Part shown: positions 1-6,224 of the stretch, in pieces
How the letters are laid out: each line of letters opens with the position of its first letter
How positions within the stretch are numbered: the stretch's first letter is position 1
Source of the DNA: Candidatus Falkowiibacteriota bacterium
GTDB lineage: Bacteria > Patescibacteriota > Patescibacteriia > Patescibacteriales > UBA12075
Assembly: GCA_003647675.1 (NCBI GenBank)
Contig: QMNH01000011.1
Span: 1-12,073 of the forward strand
Length of the DNA: 12,073 bases
Direction of reading: 5' to 3'
Program-made: the position numbers and the translations under genes
The notes under the pieces: model-generated
What the model was told of the DNA's origin: nothing
Databases searched by the model: none
What the model saw: only the letters and a program-made list of their open reading frames with translations

Positions 1-309
1 AAACAAAGAGTACAGCAGAAAAAAGTTGACACCAAAGGTATTAGGTTGTCAGTAAGGATAAGTAATCATGATTTTAATTTTCGAGTAGAGCAGGCTAGAA
101 AATTTTTTAAAAAAGGGCATAAATTAAAAATTGATTTAATATTAAAAGGCAGAGAAAAAGCCCATCCCGAAAAAGCAGGTGAAATTATCAATAGTTTTGT
201 AAACGAATTAATGAATTTTGACGATATAAACATTGAGAAAGAACAGGACTTGACAAAACAGGGCGGACGTTTTACAATGATACTTGTTAATAAGCAAAAA
301 AAAGATTAA
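1..309 (+). CDS. infC: Translation initiation factor IF-3, C-terminal part (5' end outside window)
   Basis: IF-3 binds the 30S subunit, prevents premature 50S joining and checks start-codon pairing. The reading frame is open from base 1, so the gene enters from the left; the TTG at 46 is an internal Leu codon and not the start. The visible 102 residues are the IF-3 C-terminal domain. They show a basic strand (KGIRLSVRIS), the helix region EQARKFFKKGHKLKIDLI, the family signature KGREKAHPEKAGEII near residues 49-63, and the closing strand GGRFTMILV followed by a Lys-rich tail. The N-terminal domain and linker are missing only because of the window edge. The next genes are rpmI and rplT, the classic infC-rpmI-rplT order, which strongly supports the call. 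Confidence 0.95.
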   Translation, partial: KQRVQQKKVDTKGIRLSVRISNHDFNFRVEQARKFFKKGHKLKIDLILKGREKAHPEKAGEIINSFVNELMNFDDINIEKEQDLTKQGGRFTMILVNKQKKD

Positions 310-320
310 GTTCTTATTTT

Positions 321-340
321 CAGGGATAGACCTGTTTTTT
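321..340 (+). terminator. Weak terminator or attenuator-like hairpin after infC
   Basis: CAGG (321-324) can pair with CCTG (331-334) around a 6-nt loop, and six T follow directly (335-340). The 4-bp stem is short for an efficient intrinsic terminator. It lies 11 bases after the infC stop, inside a normally co-transcribed ribosomal cluster, so it may only reduce read-through to rpmI or be a chance structure. Confidence 0.3.
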
Positions 341-397
341 GTTTGTGAAATATGTTAAAAATAATTTAGTGGTTAGTAGTAATTAGAGTTGTTTTAT

Positions 398-452
398 AAA
401 ATGCCTAATTAACTAATTAACTAATTAACTAATTACTAATCAAAATGCCTAA
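398..452 (+). repeat. Octamer tandem repeat bounded by an 11-bp direct repeat at the rpmI start
   Basis: TAATTAAC occurs three times in perfect tandem (406-413, 414-421, 422-429), followed by a partial unit to 436. The 11-bp word AAAATGCCTAA occurs on both sides (398-408 and 442-452), and the second copy contains the real rpmI start. The first copy carries a false start, ATG CCT AAT TAA, which would give a three-residue peptide. AGTAATTAG (378-386) is complementary to CTAATTACT (429-437), so the leader can fold to within eight bases of the rpmI ATG. Confidence 0.8.
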
Positions 453-642
453 GATTAAAACACATAAAGCGACAGCTAAACGGTTTACAATAACTAAAAA
501 TAAAAAAATAAAGCAAAGAAAAGCCGGACAAGATCATTTTAATGCCCGTGAATCCGGCAAAACCAAGCGCAATAAAAGGCGCGATATTGATACTGACAAA
601 ACTTTGAAAAAAACTATAAAATCCTTAATGCCGTATAATTAA
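445..642 (+). CDS. rpmI: 50S ribosomal protein L35
   Basis: L35 is a small, very basic protein of the large subunit. The 65-residue product matches the usual family length of about 64-66. It begins with the typical MPKIKTHKATAKRF, continues with a Lys/Arg-rich middle (KAGQDHFNARESGKTKRNKRR) and ends in a helix with the usual LxxxIKSLMPY-type tail. The ATG at 445 is chosen because the family N-terminus begins exactly there. No Shine-Dalgarno sequence precedes it: the upstream bases belong to the octamer array. The gene lies between infC and rplT, as in most bacteria. In E. coli and Bacillus this cluster is autoregulated by L20 or a leader RNA; the structured AT-rich leader here could have such a role, but that is inference. 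Confidence 0.95.
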   Translation: MPKIKTHKATAKRFTITKNKKIKQRKAGQDHFNARESGKTKRNKRRDIDTDKTLKKTIKSLMPYN

Positions 643-701
643 GTATAAAGTAGAAAGTATAAAGTAGAAAGTAATTTATATATTTCGTTTTACTTTATAC
701 T
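641..701 (+). repeat. Heptamer tandem repeat forming a long hairpin before rplT
   Basis: Five 7-bp units run head to tail from 641 to 675: AAGTATA, AAGTAGA, AAGTATA, AAGTAGA, AAGTAAT. The first unit starts inside the rpmI stop codon. Bases 656-669 can pair with 688-701 in a 14-bp stem (one G-U pair) with an 18-nt loop. The stem ends nine bases before the rplT ATG, so it could affect L20 translation. No T-tract follows the stem, which argues against a terminator. Confidence 0.75.
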
Positions 702-710
702 AACAAAGAT

Positions 711-1058
711 ATGCCAAGAGTAAAGCGAGGAACAACTCATGTAAAAAAAAGAAAAAGGCTTTTTAAAAAGGTCAAAGGTTATAAGTGGGGACGAAAAAAA
801 TTAATTAAGCAAGCAAAAGAGGCGGTAGTAAAAGCCGGCGCGCACGCTAATGTTGATCGTAAAAAAAAGAAAAGAACCAGAAGGGGCCTTTGGCAGATTA
901 AAATTGGCGCTTTTGTAAAAGAGCGGGATTTAAGCTATTCGCGTTTTATTAATCTTTTAAAGAAAAATAAAATTGAAATAGATCGGAAAATATTAGCTGA
1001 TTTAGCGGTTAATAACAAGAAAGTTCTTGACAGCATTATTAAGGAAGTAAGTAAATAA
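711..1058 (+). CDS. rplT: 50S ribosomal protein L20
   Basis: L20 binds 23S rRNA early in 50S assembly and in several bacteria represses its own operon. The 115-residue product has the family length (about 115-120). It starts with MPRVKRGTTHVKKRKRLFKK, followed by the basic extension helix (KGYKWGRKKLIKQAKEAV). Next comes a block rich in Lys/Arg (DRKKKKRTRRGLWQIKIGAFVKE), matching the conserved RKRxFRxLWIxRINAAxR region, and then a globular C-terminal domain (SYSRFINLLKKNKIEIDRKILADLA). ATG 711 is set by this conserved N-terminus. The gene follows rpmI after 68 bases that hold the heptamer hairpin, and secG begins one base after its stop, which implies a shared mRNA. Confidence 0.96.
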   Translation: MPRVKRGTTHVKKRKRLFKKVKGYKWGRKKLIKQAKEAVVKAGAHANVDRKKKKRTRRGLWQIKIGAFVKERDLSYSRFINLLKKNKIEIDRKILADLAVNNKKVLDSIIKEVSK

Positions 1059-1059
1059 T

Positions 1060-1275
1060 ATGGAATTTATTAATATTTTACAAATAATTTTGGCGATTTT
1101 GTTAACAGTGGTAATTTTAATGCAAAATCGCGGGGCCGGAATGTCCGGAGTTTTCGGCGGCGGCGGCAGCAATGTCTATATGACGAAACGGGGACTGGAA
1201 AAAAAGCTTTTCATTACTACGATTGTTTTGTCTGTCGCGTTTTTTGCTATATCCTTTATTATTGTTATTTTATAG
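1060..1275 (+). CDS. secG: Protein-export membrane protein SecG
   Basis: SecG is the small accessory subunit of the SecYEG translocon in the cytoplasmic membrane. The 71-residue product has the family layout. Helix 1 spans about residues 3-21 (INILQIILAILLTVVILMQ). The conserved cytoplasmic loop follows (QNRGAGMSGVFGGGGSNVY), with the Gly-rich stretch typical of SecG, then a short basic segment (TKRGLEKK), and helix 2 spans about residues 49-70. The ATG at 1060 is one base after the rplT stop, so the two genes are very probably translated from one mRNA. No Shine-Dalgarno is visible. The stop codon (1273-1275) overlaps the first bases of the 74-bp inverted repeat that begins at 1272, so that repeat lies flush against the gene end. 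Confidence 0.94.
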   Translation: MEFINILQIILAILLTVVILMQNRGAGMSGVFGGGGSNVYMTKRGLEKKLFITTIVLSVAFFAISFIIVIL

Positions 1276-1345
1276 TAAAGGAATTTCAATATTTGTAATT
1301 CGCATGTCCCGCATTCGTAGTGGCGGGTTCGCGAAGCGAATAACT
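1272..1345 (+). repeat. 74-bp inverted repeat, left copy (hairpin-forming element)
   Basis: This segment is the reverse complement of 3556-3629, with three mismatches in 74 positions (at 1281, 1294 and 1321). It contains a two-tier palindrome: ATTCGC (1298-1303) pairs with GCGAAT (1336-1341), and inside it CCCGC (1308-1312) pairs with GCGGG (1323-1327). This core is GC-rich in an AT-rich setting, which resembles a REP or MITE-like element. No transposase gene is present. Confidence 0.9.
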
Positions 1346-1373
1346 TATAGATTGTTTAGTTAGCGTGTGAAAA

Positions 1374-3449
1374 TTGGCAATAGCTAAAAATTTTAAATTT
1401 TGTACCGATTTTAAAACACTAATAATTAAAATACTAATTGTGAGCTCACCAAAGTTAATAATAAGTAAAATAAAAAATCTTATTAAAAGATTTTTTTCGG
1501 CATTTTTTGATTTTTTTAAAAAATTTTGTTTTTTTAATTCTAAAAAAAGCGTTAAAAAGAATGAACAGATTGAGCTAGATAAAAAACTTGTGTTATCTTT
1601 ATCCAAATCAAGAATTCCCAGTTTAAAGCAGTTAAAATATATAAAAAAATATTTAAGTTCTGGGGAGATTTGGCTTATGAGAATTAGTTTCGCGATAATT
1701 ATTTTTAGCTTGCTGTTTAGCGGTGTATTTTTTTATTTTAATAATCTGCAGACTGTGGCTGCCCAAGGCGGTGAATACGTTGAGGGGCTGGTTGGTTCGC
1801 CCCAGTATATTAATCCGCTTTACTGTAGTGTTAGTGATGTTGATAATGATATTAGCCGGCTTATTTATTCTTCTTTATTTAAAAGGGGTAAAAACGGTGA
1901 ATTAGTAAAAGATTTAGTTGAAAGCTATGAGATTGATAAAGACGGTAAAATATATACTTTTAGCATTAAAAACGATGCCAGATGGCACGATGGAAGCAAT
2001 TTAACGGTTGATGATATTATTTTTACGTTTAACGCAATTAAAAATAAAGAATATAAATCAACTCTAAGGAATAGCTTTGCCGGCGTTGATATAGAAAAAA
2101 TTGACAACACTAGTATAAAATTTATTTTGTCCGACCCTTATGCCGCTTTTCTTGAAATTTTAACTTTTGGTGTTTTGCCTTCCAATATTTGGGCACAAAT
2201 TCCTCCGGAAACCGCCATGCACGCGGAATTAAATCTAAAGCCGGTTGGTTCCGGATTGTATAAATTTGAAAAATTAGTAAAAGAAAAAGTCGGCAATATC
2301 AGGGAGTATTATTTAGCGATAAATAAGGACTATTACGCCGGAGAACCGAACGTGAATTTAGTTTTTAAATTTTTTTCCGATTACGATGAGGCCGTATTGG
2401 CTTTAAATAATAACTTAATAGACGGTATCAGCTATTTGCCGCAAGATTACAAAAAAGAAATAGTATCGCCAAATACGCTAAATTTTTATAAATTATTTTT
2501 GCCGCAATTAACCCTAATATTTTTTAATCAACAGAATAATCCTGCTCTGGCCGATAAATCTGTCCGCCAGGCCTTGGCCTATAGCGTTGACCGAAACGAA
2601 AGTATTAATAATATTTTAGAAGGTAATGCCTATGTGGTAGACAGCCCGATCCTGCCCAATAGCTTCGCGTATTTTAACGATATAAAAAAATACGATTATA
2701 ATTTAGCGAAATCAGGCGAGCTTTTAGAGAGTGTTGATTGGAAAATATCGGAAATAACGGAAGAAGACGTCAGGGAAGCCGAAATTAGCCTTGGCGGAGA
2801 AGAGGGGACAGAAGATGAAGCAGAAGAGGAAAGCGGAAACGATGCTTTAATGAAACAGGCAGAAGCTGTGTTAAGTTTAGGAGAGGGTAAATGGCGCCAG
2901 AAGGACGGTAATTATTTGGTCTTAAGGCTGGTTACTGTTGAAAGAAACGAGAATGAACAAATTGTTAAAGCAATAAAAAGTTATTGGGAGGCTATAGGCG
3001 TTAAAACTATAGTGGAAGTTTTTCCCATAACCGAAATTCGGGACAAGATAATTAAAGACAGGAATTTTGACGCGTTATTTTACGGACAAGTAGTCGGTTC
3101 CGATCCTGACCCGTACGCGTTTTGGCACTCATCGCAAACTGGCGAAGACGGCTTTAATATCGCGAATTTTACAAACAAGGAAGTGGATCAACTCTTGGAA
3201 GATGCCCGGACAATATCCAATATTGAAGAGCGCCGGGAAAAATATAAGCAATTTCAAGAAATAATTTCTGAAGAAATTCCGGCAATGTTTTTGTATTCGC
3301 CTGTTTATACTTATATACAAAGCAATAGTTTAAAAGGTTTTGACGTAAAAAATATTTTTTTGCCGCGGGATCGTTTCGCGAATATAAATGAATGGTACAT
3401 AAAAGTTAAGAAGAAATTAGTCTGGTCAGAAAAGGAAAAAGCGCAATAA
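1374..3449 (+). CDS. Membrane-anchored ABC-type peptide solute-binding protein (family 5)
   Basis: This looks like an extracytoplasmic binding protein of the DppA/OppA type (SBP_bac_5), which captures oligopeptides for an ABC importer. From the TTG at 1374 there are 691 residues. Residues 1-100 are Lys/Ile-rich and probably cytoplasmic. A hydrophobic anchor lies at about 103-124 (FAIIIFSLLFSGVFFYF), with no lipobox Cys. The binding domain follows: EGLVGSPQYINPLYC, then SRLIYSSLFKRG, WHDGSNLTVDDIIFTFNAI, and the C-terminal lobe (ADKSVRQALAYSVDR, IGVKTIVEVFPITEIRDKI, PDPYAFWHSSQTGEDGFN). An acidic insert sits near 460-490. The true start is uncertain: ATG 1677 (residue 102) has a GGGGAG site 9 bases upstream, but it begins at the anchor and would drop the RIPSLKQLKYIKKYL segment, which resembles related proteins. 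No permease or ATPase is nearby. Confidence 0.85.
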   Translation: MAIAKNFKFCTDFKTLIIKILIVSSPKLIISKIKNLIKRFFSAFFDFFKKFCFFNSKKSVKKNEQIELDKKLVLSLSKSRIPSLKQLKYIKKYLSSGEIWLMRISFAIIIFSLLFSGVFFYFNNLQTVAAQGGEYVEGLVGSPQYINPLYCSVSDVDNDISRLIYSSLFKRGKNGELVKDLVESYEIDKDGKIYTFSIKNDARWHDGSNLTVDDIIFTFNAIKNKEYKSTLRNSFAGVDIEKIDNTSIKFILSDPYAAFLEILTFGVLPSNIWAQIPPETAMHAELNLKPVGSGLYKFEKLVKEKVGNIREYYLAINKDYYAGEPNVNLVFKFFSDYDEAVLALNNNLIDGISYLPQDYKKEIVSPNTLNFYKLFLPQLTLIFFNQQNNPALADKSVRQALAYSVDRNESINNILEGNAYVVDSPILPNSFAYFNDIKKYDYNLAKSGELLESVDWKISEITEEDVREAEISLGGEEGTEDEAEEESGNDALMKQAEAVLSLGEGKWRQKDGNYLVLRLVTVERNENEQIVKAIKSYWEAIGVKTIVEVFPITEIRDKIIKDRNFDALFYGQVVGSDPDPYAFWHSSQTGEDGFNIANFTNKEVDQLLEDARTISNIEERREKYKQFQEIISEEIPAMFLYSPVYTYIQSNSLKGFDVKNIFLPRDRFANINEWYIKVKKKLVWSEKEKAQ

Positions 3450-3456
3450 CTTTAAG

Positions 3457-3540
3457 GGGCAAGTGGCGGAACTGGTAGACGCGCTAGCTTCAGGAGCTAG
3501 TGGCAGCAATGTCGTGGAGGTTCAAGTCCTCTCTTGCCCA
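3457..3540 (+). tRNA. tRNA-Leu (anticodon CAG)
   Basis: An 84-nt class II tRNA. The acceptor stem GGGCAAG (3457-3463) pairs with CTTGCCC (3533-3539), and A3540 is the discriminator. The anticodon stem is CTAGC/GCTAG around loop TTCAGGA, with CAG at 3491-3493, reading CUG codons. The long variable arm (GGCA/TGTC stem) is typical of Leu. The T arm is GGAGG-TTCAAGT-CCTCT. CCA is not encoded. It starts seven bases after the solute-binding protein stop, so it may be cut from that gene's transcript. Confidence 0.95.
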
Positions 3541-3555
3541 CATAATAGACTTATT

Positions 3556-3629
3556 AGTTATTCGCTTCGCGAACCCGCCCCTACGAATGCGGGACATGCG
3601 AATTACCAATATTGAAATTTCTTTACTAT
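3556..3629 (-). repeat. 74-bp inverted repeat, right copy
   Basis: This is the partner of 1272-1345 in opposite orientation, with 71 of 74 bases matching. The pair encloses the solute-binding protein gene and tRNA-Leu, about 2.2 kb between the copies. Homology ends sharply on both sides and no common flanking duplication is visible. The copy begins 16 bases after the tRNA 3' end and lies 89 bases before the rnj start. Confidence 0.9.
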
Positions 3630-3718
3630 TAATTTATTAGTAAAAATAAACGCAAATAGTAATTACGGCTAAAGGCTAATTTTTAGTTGTCTGTTTACTG
3701 TTGTGTATTTTAAGCAAT
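3630..3718 (+). other. Spacer between the inverted repeat and rnj
   Basis: AT-rich, with no gene visible. It contains a GGCTAAA/GGCTAAT heptamer pair (3667-3680). I find no promoter with good spacing and no Shine-Dalgarno before the rnj ATG at 3719. The rnj promoter is either here in a form I cannot recognise, or upstream of the tRNA. Confidence 0.5.
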
Positions 3719-5560
3719 ATGATAACAAAATATAAATCATCTTATAAGGGGCAGGCAGTTAAAAAAACAGCTCATCCCAAGGGTAAAGCGGTTCGAAGGA
3801 CCGCGCAAAAAAGAAATAAACCCAAAACTGGTTATTACCGGGATTTTAAACCGGCGCCGACCGGAAAAAAAGAAGTATTTTCCCAGGGAAAATTAAGGGT
3901 TATTGTTTTGGGCGGGCTCGAGGAAGTGGGCCGAAATATGACCTTAATCGAATATGAAAAAGAAATTATTATTATTGATATGGGTTTGCAATTTCCGGAA
4001 GAGAACATGCCCGGCATTGATTATATTATTCCCAATATTTCATATTTGGAAAATAAACTAGACCGTATTAAGGGAGTTATTATTACTCATGGCCATCTGG
4101 ATCATATCGGGGCAATCCCGCATATTATCGGTAGAATTGGCAATCCGCCCATGTTTACGGGCAAATTAACGGCTGGATTAATCAGAAAACGCTGTGAAGA
4201 ATTTAAAACTTGCCCGAAATTAAATATTTCCGAGATTGACGAAACTTCCCGTTTTCAGCTCGGCAAGGCTTTTCGAGTGGAAATTTTGCGCGTAAACCAT
4301 TCAATCCCGGATTCTTTTGCCATAATAGTTCATACTCCGCTGGGAGTTATTATTCATACCGGCGATTTTAAGATTGATTATTCACCGGTAAACGATCGTC
4401 CGGCTGATATAAATCGAATTGCCAGAATTGGCGGCGAGGGGGTTCTTTTAATGATGTCTGATTCTACCGATTCAACCCATCCCGGGTATCAGATTTCCGA
4501 ATCGTCTATTGGAGATGAAATAGATAAATTATTTGAAAAGATTACCGGTCGGATAATAATCGGTACATTCGCGTCCCAGCTTTCCCGTATCCAGAAGATA
4601 TTCGATTTAGCCAAAAAGCACGGAAGAAAAATTTATTTGCAGGGAAGATCGATGAACAATAACGTAGAAATTGCCCATAAAATAGGCTATCTTGAATTCA
4701 ATCCCCGGATATTAATCAGGGATGCGGAATTAAGACGCTTAAAAGACGATAAAATAATAATATTGGGAACCGGCGCGCAGGCGGAGCCAAACGCTTTTTT
4801 AATGCGGGTGGTTAACGGTGAGCATCGCGTTGTCCAGCTCAAGGGAGGCGATACGGTAATTTTTTCTTCTTCCGTTATTCCGGGCAATGAGCGCAGTATT
4901 CAAAATTTAAAAGACATGGTAGTAAGACAGGGCGGGCGGGTTATCCATTACGAGATGATGGATGTTCATGCCGGCGGACACGCTAAACAGGAAGATTTAA
5001 AATTAATGATGAGGCTGTTAAAGCCGGAATTTTTTATGCCGATTGAGGGTAGTCATTATATGCTGCGGGCCCACGCGGATTTGGCCGACCAGGTAGGTAT
5101 TCCCAAAGATAATATTTTTGTAGCCGATAACGGACAAGCCGTTGAATTTGTTAAAGAAGCTAACCTGATAAAAGGCCGGATAAATACCGAAAAAGTGCCT
5201 ACTGATTATGTTATGGTTGACGGTTTGGGCGTGGGTGATGTTTCCAATATTGTTTTAAGAGACCGCCGGGTAATGAGCGAAGACGGGATGATAGTGGTTA
5301 TCGCGACTATTGATTCAAAAACCGGCGATCCGATCGGAAATCCCGACATAATATCCCGCGGCTTTGTTTACATGAAAGAGAACCGCGAATTAATAGAAAA
5401 GACCAGAATGAAAGTAAAACAGCTGGTTAAAGATCAGAATTCACGCACGCCGGCCGATGATGATTATTTAAAAAATAAAATCAGGAATGAAATCGGGCAA
5501 TTTTTGTTTTCACAGACAAAAAGAAGGCCGATGGTTTTGCCAGTGGTTATTAAGGTTTAG
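3719..5560 (+). CDS. rnj: Ribonuclease J (metallo-beta-lactamase/beta-CASP RNase)
   Basis: RNase J has 5'-3' exonuclease and endonuclease activity and acts in mRNA decay and RNA maturation. ATG 3719 gives 613 residues; a TTG six codons upstream is possible. Residues 1-57 are a basic, disordered-looking extension beyond the usual RNase J length of about 555, perhaps for RNA binding. The metallo-beta-lactamase core starts near residue 58 (KLRVIVLGGLEEVGRNM). Metal ligands seen are H124, H126, D128 and H129 (HGHLDH), H194 and D216 (HTGDF). The beta-CASP part includes SQLSRIQ and GRSMNNNVEIA, then HAGGH with catalytic-type H421. The last expected ligand, equivalent to B. subtilis RNase J1 His390, is Glu443 (PIEGSHYM). 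The C-terminal RNase J domain is present (IDSKTGDPIGNPDIISRG). The gene converges on the 70-aa gene. Confidence 0.94.
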   Translation: MITKYKSSYKGQAVKKTAHPKGKAVRRTAQKRNKPKTGYYRDFKPAPTGKKEVFSQGKLRVIVLGGLEEVGRNMTLIEYEKEIIIIDMGLQFPEENMPGIDYIIPNISYLENKLDRIKGVIITHGHLDHIGAIPHIIGRIGNPPMFTGKLTAGLIRKRCEEFKTCPKLNISEIDETSRFQLGKAFRVEILRVNHSIPDSFAIIVHTPLGVIIHTGDFKIDYSPVNDRPADINRIARIGGEGVLLMMSDSTDSTHPGYQISESSIGDEIDKLFEKITGRIIIGTFASQLSRIQKIFDLAKKHGRKIYLQGRSMNNNVEIAHKIGYLEFNPRILIRDAELRRLKDDKIIILGTGAQAEPNAFLMRVVNGEHRVVQLKGGDTVIFSSSVIPGNERSIQNLKDMVVRQGGRVIHYEMMDVHAGGHAKQEDLKLMMRLLKPEFFMPIEGSHYMLRAHADLADQVGIPKDNIFVADNGQAVEFVKEANLIKGRINTEKVPTDYVMVDGLGVGDVSNIVLRDRRVMSEDGMIVVIATIDSKTGDPIGNPDIISRGFVYMKENRELIEKTRMKVKQLVKDQNSRTPADDDYLKNKIRNEIGQFLFSQTKRRPMVLPVVIKV

Positions 5561-5582
5561 TTTATTATAGAGTGTTTGAATT

Positions 5583-5613
5583 AAAAAAACCACCAAACAA
5601 AATTTGGTAGTTT
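5583..5613 (-). terminator. Intrinsic terminator between convergent genes, probably bidirectional
   Basis: Bases 5587-5597 pair with 5603-5613 (11 positions, one mismatch) around a 5-nt loop. On the - strand the stem runs into seven T (complement of A 5583-5589), a good intrinsic terminator for the 70-aa gene. On the + strand it lies 26 bases after the rnj stop, but the T-tract there is interrupted, so it should work less well in that direction. Confidence 0.7.
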
Positions 5614-5627
5614 ATAGTTTTAAGTTT

Positions 5628-5648
5628 TTCGCTATTCGCTATTCACTT
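5628..5648. repeat. Heptamer repeat at the 3' end of the 70-aa gene
   Basis: Three 7-bp units in tandem: TTCGCTA (5628-5634), TTCGCTA (5635-5641) and a variant TTCACTT (5642-5648). The stop codon of the - strand gene (5639-5641) lies in the middle unit, and its last codons come from the third. Confidence 0.65.
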
Positions 5649-5851
5649 ATGCTGTCTTTTACTTCCGGCCACATCATAATAAGCCGGCTTTCTATAAATT
5701 CCAGATTGTCATCTTCGGATAATTTGCCTTTTTCCAGAAAATAATCAATAGTTTCTACCACAAACTGTCTATACGCCTCTTTCGTGTAACCGCCCTGCTC
5801 GTTCATTTTCTTTTTTACCAGTAATAAAATTTCCTCTAATTGCTCTTCCAT
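5639..5851 (-). CDS. Hypothetical 70-residue acidic helical protein
   Basis: I do not recognise this family. The product is acidic and appears almost wholly helical: an N-terminal amphipathic helix (MEEQLEEILLLVKKKMNEQ), a turn with GGYTKEAY, a second helix (RQFVVETIDYFLEKG), then KLSEDDNLEFIESRLIMMWPEV. There is no signal peptide, membrane segment or Cys. The start at 5851 is supported by a well-spaced promoter ending six bases upstream and by codon use like the neighbours. The downstream terminator and the absence of any overlapping + strand gene also support a real gene. It is transcribed alone, convergent with rnj and divergent from the M23 gene. A small regulator or a helical partner protein would fit, but nothing in the sequence shows which. 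Confidence 0.7.
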   Translation of the reverse strand: MEEQLEEILLLVKKKMNEQGGYTKEAYRQFVVETIDYFLEKGKLSEDDNLEFIESRLIMMWPEVKDSISE

Positions 5852-5857
5852 ATAATT

Positions 5858-5887
5858 AGTATATAAAATAATGGTTAGTTATTACAA
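5858..5887 (-). promoter_or_regulatory. Promoter for the 70-aa gene, probably giving a leaderless mRNA
   Basis: On the - strand TTGTAA (5887-5882; 4 of 6 to the -35 consensus) is followed after 18 bases by TATACT (5863-5858; 5 of 6 to the -10 consensus). The -10 box ends six bases before the ATG, so transcription should start at or beside the A of the start codon. No Shine-Dalgarno is present, which agrees with leaderless translation. Confidence 0.55.
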
Positions 5888-5969
5888 GCATTCTAATAGT
5901 TTCATTTTTATTATAAAATAAATTATAAATAAGTCAATAATTATTAAATAAAAAAAGCAGGCAAGAAGG

Positions 5970-5998
5970 TTGACCATATTTTGTTAAAGTGGTATTAT
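5970..5998 (+). promoter_or_regulatory. Extended -10 promoter for the M23 peptidase operon
   Basis: TTGACC (5970-5975; 5 of 6) is followed after exactly 17 bases by TATTAT (5993-5998; 5 of 6), with a TGG extended -10 element directly before it (5990-5992). Transcription should begin near 6005. This is the best sigma-70-type promoter in the window. It fires away from the - strand promoter about 85 bases to the left. Confidence 0.7.
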
Positions 5999-6035
5999 AA
6001 TTTTTGGATAATAGAATAACAAGTTTTTACGTTAA

Positions 6036-6224
6036 AGACTAATAGATTATTTAAAAAAATATATAGATAAATATAAATATAGAAAAAGAATTGCCCCGAA
6101 AAATTCTAAATTTAATAAAAAAGCAGCCAAGATTGGGGTAAATATAGTTTTATATATATTTAATTTCGCTATCGCGGCAAAGAGGCTAATAACCGCTTTT
6201 TTTATTTTTTTTATTTTTAAGCCG
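6036..6224 (+). other. Open frame upstream of the M23 gene: probable missing N-terminus
   Basis: There are 63 codons without a stop in the same frame as the M23 gene, bounded by TAA at 6033-6035. The translation starts with a basic stretch (LKKYIDKYKYRKRIAPKN) and then a hydrophobic one (NIVLYIFNFAIAAKRLITAF, then FFIFFIFKPL), which runs smoothly into the annotated protein. No ATG exists in any frame from 6001 to 6224. In-frame ATA 6042 or ATT 6090 would be needed as the start. The promoter just upstream predicts a transcript covering the whole segment. Confidence 0.5.

Noticed and set aside
641..675. Short regular repeats as a possible CRISPR array
   Set aside because: Units are 7 bp with no spacers; there are no cas genes nearby. 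The same holds for the other arrays.
1298..1341. The palindrome after secG as an intrinsic terminator
   Set aside because: No T-tract follows on either strand, and the same element occurs after tRNA-Leu in inverted orientation, so a repeat element explains it better.
1286..1606. A - strand open frame overlapping the inverted repeat and the solute-binding protein N-terminus
   Set aside because: Hydrophobic, low-complexity translation with no family features; it overlaps a better-supported gene and includes the repeat.
5948..6137. Similar A-rich segments around AAAAAAGCAG at 5950 and 6118
   Set aside because: Similarity is short, and comparable Lys-Ala-type sequence also appears in polA; base composition explains it.
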